Shown here: positions 34,041 through 46,090 of the stretch, in pieces | Position numbering within the stretch: the stretch's first letter is position 1 | Layout: each line of letters begins with the position of its first letter | Source of the DNA: Sebastes aleutianus | Lineage: Eukaryota > Chordata > Actinopteri > Perciformes > Sebastidae | DNA: 64,000 nt | NCBI GenBank assembly: GCA_916700875.1 | Contig: CAKAKS010000060.1 | Coordinates: 31,865,528 to 31,929,527 of the forward strand | Direction of reading: 5' to 3' | Notes under the pieces: generated by a model | The model's input: the letters and a program-made list of their open reading frames with translations, nothing else | Told to the model about the DNA's origin: nothing | Database searches by the model: none | Made by a program: the position numbers and the translations under genes

Positions 34041-35095
34041 GTAAGAACAAACTTATTTTTGTATCTTTCAGTCTAAAATATTTCCTCTATTTTTAACTGT
34101 CTAATTTAACTGAAAAGTCACGTCAGTCTGTAAAGGTTTATCTCGATCATCAAGGTGGTACACTGTCTGTCTAGAGAAAACTTTGATTTGAACTGAAATT
34201 TGAGGGGACCAAATCTGTAAAATAAATGTACTGAACTGTTTGCACTCTAAATATACTGTGTGGTGTATCATGGCTCTTCTTTGAATGCACGGCTGGTGAA
34301 GCAGACAAACGTGATTTTAAACAAACCGTCATATTTTGGGTATTAAAGGAAAGAGAAACTGAACCTGTAACCTGAAGTATCAAAATGTAATGTTTGGGCA
34401 CTGCTGTATCAAGACACAAAAACTATACCCCCGCGACAACGTAGTCGTCCTCGTTTCCGGAGTAGAACTCGGAAACTATTTAACTTAGGAACTTCAAATT
34501 TGGTACGATGGTTGACAGTGTGGTCTAGTTGTGCCTTTTGGGGTTTTTAGGGTGCCCTATATTTTTTGATAATAACAAGCTAGATTGTGCTCAATAGACT
34601 AATTCCATTAGTTCCAAAATGGCAAAACCTTTGGCCCTACTTTAGTAGGGTTCAAGTAGTGAGGGGGGTATGTGAGCCATGCTCACTTTGCCTTGTTAAA
34701 ACTGCCCTGCAACAAAACATTTAACCTCAATATTTTATTTTTCTCTCATCTTTTTTTAATTAAAACATAATGTCAAATTCTGCTAGTTGAGTAAGAAAAG
34801 AGAACTAAGAAATATTTTTGCAATGCTGGAGAATTCCCAACAATCTTGAAATGAGGAACAAAATGTAGACCAGTCAAACAACTGTCAGAAAAAGAATAAA
34901 AATGAGGAAGAAGAACCATCTTGAGAAGTAGCTGATTTGCATTGAATAAATGACTAAAAACCTACCCGGTAACAAGGCTAGTTTACAGTTAAAAAAAGGA
35001 AGAAAAAAAAGCAGCTCACTGTTGTTCATAATGTATGCATTAATGTACAGACCTGTTTTTGTGTTTCAGATATCAAGCTTTAGTGCCACATGAAA

Positions 35096-38000
35096 ATGAA
35101 TGCTCAGACAGTCCTGTGGTTGTTATTTCTGGCTCTAATAAAAAGTAGGAATTGTATTACTCCACTATAATAACAATGTTATGATAATAATATTTAACAT
35201 TTGTATTAGTCACGTACGTTACCTGACTTTTCCACTTTGTTTCACCACCACAGATTTGTCTTGTGCCAAACAACCAATCCTCTTCACACTAGAAGACGGT
35301 CCTCTGACTGCTACAGAAGGGTCCTGCATTGAAATCAAATGCAGAGTCACTCATAGAGTTAATGATCTTGATGCATACTGGTTTTGGATAAAGAATGCAA
35401 TTTGGATAGAAAATAAATGGTCTGGCACTGTCATTTACAGCACAGATAGCGCAAAACGTCTTGTCAGTCCAGACTTTGCAGACAGAGTGACATATATCGG
35501 CTCTCCATCTTCAAATTGGAACAATTACATCCCTGAACGCTCACCAAAGCCACTGTGTAGTATTTTAATCTGCGACCTAAAAAAAACTGACAGTGGACAC
35601 TATGCTTTGAGATTTGAAGGTTGGAGCTTTTGGATGACTGAAAAAGTGACCCTCATTGTTCAAGGTAAGTACAACGATCAGAACACTGAAAGATATCTTC
35701 AGAAAATACATAAATTAAATGAGTTCATATTTTGTAAGGTTGTGAAAATAAGTTTGTCGAGAAAAAGTCAAAGTTTTGATTTTATGATAGAATGTCGTAC
35801 ATACATACATTTTTTTTAATTTGTCAAGAACCCAGTAAATATTTTGAGAATTGGAAAGTAAGTTGTAATAGTATGTGAAAACAATTACATCATGACAAAA
35901 CTCTATTTTCAGAAGGTCATGATTTTATATGTATTTTTTTTTTTTAAATATCAGCAAAAAGAATCCGAATGGGGATAGTCCTCCCTCCCTCTTCTGTGTC
36001 ACTGGGCTTCTGATATCATATTGATGGCAAGACAAATGATCTTAAATCAGTTCAGAGATTTTGAAATGACTCAACATCTGATCTAATTTAGACTTATTTT
36101 GTGGGTAAGAGGATGGAAATATTTGAGATTAGGGATGTCAATAATTAACCGTTAACCGATATTAAGCATTTTTATCGATTAACGCTATCGGTTAAAACGG
36201 TTAAAAGAAATGTTAATAATTAACTGAAAAGCTGAGCGGCTCAGAGGAGCGGCTCGTCTCTTTACGGAGAAAAGCTGGTCCACCTTAACAGCCCACATTA
36301 AGAGGCGGAGCCGGAGTTGCAGGAGACAGGAAGTCAGCTCCGAGCTCTGGCTCGCTTGAGCGGAGCGGAGGAGTTGTAGTTTCGTAGCATTTATTCACTG
36401 ATAAATAAACTAGACACACTGATACACCTACGTTCACAGCTAGAACGCCACCAACAACCTCACACTCACCGCCAACACACACACGGTCTGTTGGAACTCG
36501 CTAAAGTTACACAGACTACGTGTGCGGCGGCGGCGAGCACGAAGCCTCCGGCAATGCTAGAGCTGCTAACGTAGCACAAATACACACACTGTTTGTTGGA
36601 CACTTGCTAAAGCTATGCCGGGCAGACACACAGCTGACAACCTGCTAAACTAAACTAAATGTGCGGTGGAGACTTTTACTGGGAAAGTGGCTGCATGTCC
36701 GCGACACTACGCGCAGCATCGGAGCTGCTAAGTTAACGCTCCCGGACGGTGAGCTGCGGACTCCTATCAACCAATATCTGTTGTGCTCCTGCAGCTGGTA
36801 CACCGCTGCATGCGAGGCACAAATCTTGTCGGTTAACGGTTAAGAACATTTTCCAAAATTAGTATATGGTCAGTATATATGAGTATATATAATGAGTATA
36901 ACGGATCTTCTCCATCCCCCATATTCACACCAAAGCTGACAGGTTGCTATACCTAGCGTTGCCAAATTTGATTAACACCAAATATGATGACTGATAACAC
37001 CGAGGCCCTCTACAGGAAGGGACAGAGCAAACTGTTCTTCCTGAGGAGGCTCAGGTCTTTTAATGTATGCAATAGGCTGCTGCAGATGTTTTACCAGTCT
37101 GTAGTAGCCAGTGTTCTCTTTTTTGCTGTGGTATGTTGGGGGGGTAACATGAACACAAGGGATGCCAACAGACTGAACAGGCTGGTGAGGAAGGCTGGCT
37201 CTGTGGTTGGATCTGAGCTGGACGGTCTGGAGGTGGTGGCAGAGGGCAGGATGAGGAGGAAGCTGGACGCTATCCTGGAAAACCCCTTCCACCCCCTCCA
37301 TGATGAGCTAGTCAAGATGAGGAGCACCTTCAGCCACAGACTCATCCCTCCTCGTCACAACACAAAGCGCCTGGGTCAGTCCTTCAGGCTCCACAACCAA
37401 GGCTGACCCCTTATGACAACTATTAGGACTTTTAAGAAATTTAAACATGCACTATCTGGCGCACTTTACACTCACTTTACACTATACATCCTATATACCA
37501 CTTTATTGCTGACTGCACATATGTACATATTACATTTATTTATTTATTTATTTATTGTACATACTACATTTATTTATTGACGGACTGTACACACTATGTT
37601 CACCCATTCACTCTGTATCTTTTATATCTCTATTATTGTCTTTAGAATTTTTGTATACCTCTACCTCTTCTGTGATTCACTCTGTTTGCTGATGTTGCTG
37701 CTTTGACACCTGAATTTCCCTCCGGGGATTAATAAAGGTCCATCTTATCTTATCTTATCTTATTCCAATCGGTGCGTTCAATCCAATCAGTTGTCATAAA
37801 AGTAGCCCAATATTTTAAGATCTCTATCTTAGAAATATATGGAAACTTTCTCATGATTATGAGATTTTATCTCAAAATTATTATCTTTATTTTCAGTCAC
37901 TAGAAAATAATAACAAAATATCATCTAATGTGCCTCCTGCTTTAATTGGAACTCTGAATCTTTGGTTCCACAAGTTTGAACTCAGCCAATAACATCAATT

Positions 38001-41000
38001 ATGACTCCAGAGCAGTTTTACTAACGCTTTCAGTAATTCAGTCAGTATCCACCTTAGTAACTAGTACTATATGTAACTATAGGTACAAAATGTTTAAGGC
38101 AGAATAAATATTAATGCATTTTTCTTTTAAAATGTTTTATTTGTACTGTATTGATCATCATTTAATAACACTGGCTATTCTGTATATTCATTACATTTCT
38201 GCTGATATTGTCTCATTTTCCTATTTTCAGAAAATCCATGCCCAATCACTTTTGAGAAACCACCTGTCGTAAACGAATCTGCCACCATAACACTCACATG
38301 CTCCACTTCAACTTCATGTCGTTCAAACCTACAAATTCAAGAGTCGACACAAATGTCCTCATCACTGCCCTCAGAGCTTCAACAAATACGGGGAAAACAG
38401 AAAAGCACCTCGCGCAAATTTACAATCAACTGGCAGGATGACGGAAAGGAGTTTTCATGCCAAACAGAAAATAACGAAGACAAATATTTGGTTCGGAATA
38501 TCACAATGAATGTTGAATGTAAGTTCATAACGTTTATTTATGTCATGTCTACTATCACAGTGGTCATATTTACTACTGATGTAAACAAACAGTCTGTGAT
38601 CCAAATGCAAACTAAGGGTTGATCCTGCACCCACAATTAAAACACAAGTTTGGGACCCTCTCAAATTGATTGACAGGAGCTAATACTGGGAAACATACAA
38701 TCCTACATGTGGAACTGTGATCAGTTGAGAAGTGCACATTATAACTTTTTTTGTTAAGAACTAATACTATATACCTCTAAGAGCACTTTATAAAGCACTT
38801 TACTGGGACTAAAATCAAATACAGTTTGGCTCTATTCTTCTACATATTTGATTTCTGTAAACAGTCCTCCTACTGTAGGCTTTACTGTGTGTTGACTGAT
38901 TTCTTCTGACTTTTGACTCCGGACACAGATAGTCCCAAAGAGGTATTGGCTGAAATAAGCCCTGGAAACGTCGTGGAAGGACAATCTGTGACTCTCACTT
39001 GCTCTGCCAAAGGACGTCCTGTCCCCACCTTTACCTGGTTTAAAAACAATCAAAAGGAAGTAAGGAGAACAAAGGCAGTATGGGAGATCACATCAATTGA
39101 GGAGTCACAGAATGGAGAATACCATTGTGAAGCTCAAAACAAACGTGGGACAATTAAATCAAAACCAGTCTCTATTAATGTTACATGTGAGTACTTCAAC
39201 TCCTGTAATACTGCTGTAATTTTTCGACATTTTGCTATGGTATTTGTCCAAACAAAATATTGTAAAATCGTAAATCATCTGAATCAGCCTAAAGAAATAA
39301 TGAAATCTTCTGTTTCAGATGCGCCTGAAGTTGAGGTGATTGGGTCGTCTGCTTCCGTGGTTAAACAAGGAGATGAAATGACTTTGACATGTAATGTGAA
39401 GAGAAGCAACCCACAACCTCACACCTACGTTTGGTTTAAAAATGGGAAAGTTATTGGTCATGAGCAGACACACCGGTATGTTGTTAAAAGAATCGAGCCT
39501 GAGGACAGAGGCTCCTACACATGTGCAGCCACTAACACTGTGGACACTGGACAATCAACACCACTTGAGATTCAAGTTAAATGTAAGTTTCACAGTTCCT
39601 TGTGCTGCATGTATGTTAAAAGAATTGATGGTGACAGTGAAAAGAAAATGAATCCACAGGCTGTATCACCATAGAAAACATACTAAAAGTTATTTCTTTG
39701 TTCCAGATGGCCCGAGGAAGACAAACATTTCCAGCAGTAAAGAGGATAAAAAAGTGAAAGTTGGTTACTCTCTGACATTCTATTGTACCACTAATGCCAA
39801 TCCTACCCCGTTGAGATATTCCTGGTACCGATACAACATCCATAAACAGATTGACTCCTCACAGTGGAAGTCCAAGACAACTCCTGAAAATGAACTACGT
39901 TGGGAGAGGGTACAAAGAGCAGATGAAGCATGTTACAAGTGCAACGCAACCAACCGCATCGGTACAGGAGAGGATAGTGAGCCGGTGTGCATACAAGTAC
40001 TCTGTAAGTAGCTTTGACATCCTGTTTGAGTATTAGGAAGTCGGCATTTACACCTGATTGACGCAAAATATCATCACTTTTATCATCAATTTTTTTTTTT
40101 TTTTTTTTTTTTTTGTCTTCTTTCAGAGGTAAATAGTTCAACGTCTTGGAAAAATAGCTTATTTGCATTCAGTTAACCTAGATGAGAAGAATCAACTCTC
40201 ATATTTGTATGGTTAATGTGAAAACTAAAACTCAAAAATTACATGTTGTACAGTATATCATTTGTTTAATCCATACCAGGGATGCACCGATACCGATTTT
40301 TCAGACCGAGTACAAGTACTTACATTTGGGTACTCGCCGATACCGAGTACCAGTACTCGTACTTCTTTGTGCCTAAAACCCTCGTTAACAGCCAGCTGGA
40401 GGGTGTGAGCGACACACGGCAGGCTGGGGAGTCCCGCATACGAGGGTGTGGACTGTCCTTAGTGCGCCCCAACCGCGTCGTGCCCCCAGGGCACTAATCC
40501 TTACAATTCACCACCGGCCCGTCTCGCCCGCATCGTCGGGGAGGTGGAGCGTGAGCGCGTGCGATAAGACCCGAAAGATGGTGACGTTAACGTCACGCTG
40601 CCATAAAGTGGTATCGGTGCCGTTGTATCGGAGCCGTTTTGCGAGTACGAGTACATGAGCACAGTATCGGACCTGACACCCGATACTGGTAACGGTGCTA
40701 CAAGTTTATATGCTGCTAGTTGTAGCCTATATGCCTAGTTCACACTACATGACTTTAGCCCTGATTTTCCACTCACCTACAGTTTTTTGAAGCCCCCCGA
40801 CAAAAGCCCCAGATCAGAGGTAAATCGGCGTTGGCTCAGCGCTCACACATTGGCGCTTGAGCGCTATGTGTGAACTGTTTAAAGATGCGAGCATCGCGGA
40901 CTCATTCCTGATATCTAGCAAGCTATATATCTGGATCTGTCGGGGAGCTACAGCCAACGAGAGCACAAGACACGGGTTGAGGGGAAACCTGGCGGAGGGG

Positions 41001-44000
41001 TCGCCTGTACCTGTGTGTGCCATGTGTTGCATTTGAAACACGGACCGAAGGTGTTGTTGCCCCTACGGTGTTCGATGTTTGAATTATAAAACATAACACA
41101 TGGCACAGTGACTGATCTACATACTGTAGGGGAAATAGTAAAGACGTGTGGAAACAGGCTATATGATTATGACAAAGCTAGTTTCAAGACCTCATCGTGA
41201 ATTTTCTCCTGGTGAAAGATCTTGTAGTGTGTGATCCCCTGTTAGTCATGTAATGTGAAAACCACGACTTTAAGACTCCGTTTACAAGACAGCAAGTTGT
41301 GTAGTGAACAATACAGCGATCTGACTTTGAAAGTCGTGTAGTGTGAACTTGGCTTTTTATATTCAACAGACAGAAGTGAGTGACATCGATCTTTTCATCT
41401 AACTCTCCGTCAGAGAGCGAATAAGCATATTTTCTAAAATGTCAACCTCTTCAGTGTTTAAGCTTTCAGGACACAAGTTGACCTCCTGTTCATGGACTGC
41501 TGCTATAATATCATGTTAAAAAAATCCTCCTGTAAATCACACAGCTGCTTCCTCTCTACAGATGCTCCAACCGAACCCACACTGACCATGGCTACTGAGG
41601 TCAGGGAAGATCAAACCACCACCATCAGATGCACTGTTGAAAGCTTCCCACCGTCAACTCTCACCTTGAGAAGGACTTCCGAATCAAATTCTCAGTCTTC
41701 AGAATGGCATTTCACTGAACCCGATAATTATTATGGGTCCCCCAACACTCTCGTACACACATTTAATGTCACTTCAACCCACAAAGGCTTTTATACCTGT
41801 GACGCCACGAACAGCGAAGGTTCAAAGACGAGCACAGAAAGGAAGTTGGTGGTGATATGTGAGTAATTCAGTGGTGCATTGTCTTTTTGCTAATCAAACA
41901 AATCATCAAAACTTTCCATGAAGTTGTCATTTAATATCGGTAAGAGAAGAAAAGCAGCGACAAAGTAAATCTTTATCACTTATTCTTTCCATGTAGTGAA
42001 GTAATTTTGATTATGTGTCCAGTGTTTAGTATAGTGGTTCTGATTGAGTCATAATGTGGACATAAAAACGGTCCACCAGAGTCCGACATCAAAACTACGC
42101 CCATAGCAACGGTATGACGCCGTGATTGACCAATCAGAATTGAGTTTTCAACAAAGCCGAGTAACAATGAAATGTTTTGTATTGTTACAGGTGCACACGT
42201 TAATGTGTTCCCGTATTTATAAAGTCTAGAATGTACTTCTAAAGTAAACAAGGCCATTCATTATAACTGACATAATCCGACAGTTTAGATCTGACCCTTC
42301 TCTTGTTTACTATATTTTTGGTAAATGCAGACCGTCCCAAAGGCGTGACCGTACAAGCTGAGCCTGCCCTTGTTGTGAATGAAAACCAGTCGTTGACGCT
42401 ACGTTGCAGTGCCAAGTCCCACCCACCGGTGACCTCTGTCACCTGGATGAAGATGATTGATGGGAAGAGTGAAATCCTCCGGGAGAATCAGACCTTCACT
42501 GTAAAGTCTGTCGGTCCTTCTGACAGCGGACTGTACAGCTGTACAGCCAGAAATGGCTTTGGAACTGGAAACTCACTGCAAGCTGAGGTTAAAGTCAAGT
42601 GTGAGTAGACTGATGACGAACTAGGAGATACAACACATTATTGCAAATATTTTAAATGTGGATGGGGCCGTCTGAGAGCAAAAACATAATATACAGGAGT
42701 CCTTAGATTAGATTCTTTATAACCCCCAAACTAAATAGCAATATGACACAGAAAATAAGACAGAAAAGAAAGATAAGATAACCGTTTTTATTTAAGTATT
42801 AAAACCACTGTACACTAACTATCGTGAGCAAAAGGAGGATTTAGAGGCATCGAGAAAGTGGCAGTTTAAGTGGTAATTTTCTATTACAGATTGTAATGTT
42901 TAGAGAAAATATGGAAGTTGATTCAGTGATTGATGTTAAAGGTATCCTGTGGAGTTTTCTTGTAAACAAAATTGAAATCCATCGTCATTTGCAATGTAAA
43001 TATTTGGAATAATTTAAATCTTGCATTGTTTAGATCCACGTTGGCTGCCGATTTTCTAGCGCATCGCTAGATTTCTTGGTGCGATACCGCTACCAACTGT
43101 CAATAACCGAAGTAACCTGGAACGTGGCAGGAATGTGCATTGCAAAAGCATTCCTCCATAGTGCTAGTAGATGCCAAAATCTCCGAGGGTACCTTTAAAT
43201 GTGATGTAGACAATAACTTGGTCGACAAATCACATCTCTGCCCTTAATTGCTCCAAAATAAAAATAACGACCACAACAATGTTTATGACAGGGTTCTTTT
43301 TATTAAATTGTAGAGAAAAAAACAAGGTACAATGAGTATTTTTAAAGTCACTGTGTGTAGAATTTATATGTGATTATAGCATATTTCAGTTGTTCTTGTT
43401 GTGGCATATGTTAAAGGGTGTTGGCAGTTCATTGCTTTGCCACTGGGGGATGCCAAAAGGAACATTTCAAAATCCACACATAGTAGCTTTAAATGATTAA
43501 ATGATCTTTTCATTCGTGCTGTCGTTCCTGTATGATCTTTGAACACTGAGGAGATATCGAGTAAATCATTTTGTCCTGCTTCCCTTTCCCCCTAAATGTC
43601 CCTGCTTAGATGCTCCAAAACACACAAAGATCACGAGAACAGCCGAGCAGCAGCAGCCTGACGGGACGAGGTCTGTGATGCTGAGCTGCAGCAGTCAAAG
43701 CTATCCCCCCGCCACAGAGTATTCATGGTACAGGAAAATGACGGAAAGGGATGAAAAAGTGTCTGAGCATCAGAAGCACACAGTGTATTCAGACCAACCG
43801 GGAGACTACTACTGCACTGCAAAAAATGAAATAAATCAAAGCTCGTCGGACCCACTCCCTCTGTTTCATAGTGAGTGAATTTCAAGGCCACGTGTCTGTA
43901 TGTGTACTGTATCTCACTGGAGACGTGTCGGAGGTTTTGTGAAATCAGACTTTCCAAAACACTTCTTTTTTTTTTTTGGAGAACATTTTGAAACTATGAT

Positions 44001-44346
44001 AATTGTTCGCACATCTGTGTCTATATACTGATGCTCTGTCTCTTTTAACCACAGGAGGCTTGATTAAGACACTGCTCATCGTCCTTCTTCTTATTATCCT
44101 GCTCATCCTTATCTTAATTGTCTTGGTCTTCAGGTAAAGTCAGAAAACAAATACATTTCACAGATGATTTTGCATGTGTAATTGGCATTTATAACCACTG
44201 TCATGTCCCTTAATGTTTTCAGACACAAGAGGAAGAAATCAAGTCGACAAAGAACTACGAACACACTGCCCTGTTTTGGTTTTCTGGTGATGACTCATTT
44301 GTGCAAAGTTTTCTGCTTATTTACTGAACAGATATAGACAGAAATG

Positions 44347-44398
<52 letters not shown>

Positions 44399-46025
44399 CG
44401 TGTGCGTGTGCGTGTGTGTTTGTGTGCGTGTGTGTGTGAACCAATTCAGGCTCGGTGGAATGGCGCCAGGAGGAGGAATCTGATGAACGACCGTGGTGTG
44501 GCAGAGCCTTTCAGGAGCAGAGATGACCTCTTGCCAGACCAGCCGCGCCGTCCAAATGCCCAACGATGCCAGCCTCGTCCAGACAACACGTAAGACAGCA
44601 GCCACACACACTGTCCCTACCCAGGACAAGGCACACTCTGTAGGACAGAGAGCTGGATGCTGCTGCTCATGCTGGAGTCAAAGCATCCATTTAAGAACCT
44701 TCAGACACAAATGGCACAACGAGTCTTCCCTCAGTCATTCATTTATAGCCACTCACTGACTCTGCATGTTTTTATTCTTGTCACCCCTTGTTGTTTCACA
44801 GGCCTGCATCCAACATCAACAGTGTTTACTGTACCGTGAATCTGCACATCGGACAACACGTGAGTCAAGCAATTAGAGTTCACGACAACGTAATTAAGAG
44901 AACAATACTGTACATGAATGCAGTTGTATATGGGAGACTTCACATCACAATTTAAAGGAACTGTTTGTAACTTCTTACACTTGCACTCTTATAAATCATT
45001 GCGGGTCGGTGTCCCATGCGCGCTCGTGTGTGGCTAAGCTGTTCCAACACAAACTACACGGAAGCACCAAAACCACAAAGTTCTATCTAGTGAAGCCCGT
45101 CTTGCAAAACAGCGTTAACTCTTCCTGCTTCTAGTGAATGTACAGTGGACGTTTGTGCAGAAATAAATGCTGGAGCTCCTCCAGACCAACAGAGGTTTCC
45201 CGTGTCGTTTCCTGCTGCTGAGTGAATAGACTGTGCACCGGAGCGAGTAACGTTGTCTTCTCCGACCAAAACTCCGGTCTCTCCCCTGTTCCTTCCGGCC
45301 GTGGTCGGGAGGCTGAGGCAGGAAAAGCCAACACTAGGATCAGCATTGATTCATGGAGAGACCTTCGTCTGGTCAGCTAACATTACTGCCAAGCAGCTGA
45401 AATATAGAGTGATATTGTGGTTTTAGGTGACGTGTGTCGCCTCACTGTGTTGAGCGATGCTCGTTCATGTCTATTTAGAGCGAGCACAAGCGCGAGCCCG
45501 ACGCTGACTTTCGTTGACTTAACGGCCACAGGTGTCGCTGTTAACAAGACATTTCTGATTCATACAAACACTCCCTTTAAGAAGAACAGTATATTAATTT
45601 AAGTACGGGGTAATCCACCAATTTTACACATGAGTACTACTTTGCCTGTGTAATGGGTTCTGTGGCTCTGAGAGGAGTTTTTTTCAGTTTGAAAGAGAAG
45701 GTAGAGAAGGTCTAATGAAATATTAGAATATTTGATGTGATGGGAGTTCTTTCCTGCAGGGTTACTTTTTAAGACCGCGCATCCGCGCGGTCTTAAAAAG
45801 TATTGTATTAATTGAGGCCTTTAAAAAGAAATTAAAAGTCTTAAACAAAATTTTCCGAGGTATTACATTTTGTTTAGCTTGTTTTCAATATGTATATTTG
45901 TCCAAATTGCGTAGGTGTGTGCCCACTCCACCACTCATTAGAGCTGTCAATGGAAGACCTGTAAATCAGGAGTTCTAAAGGTTTTGCTAATTTAGGGAGC
46001 CGGCGTATGATTGAGGGCCACACAG

Positions 46026-46090
<65 letters not shown>

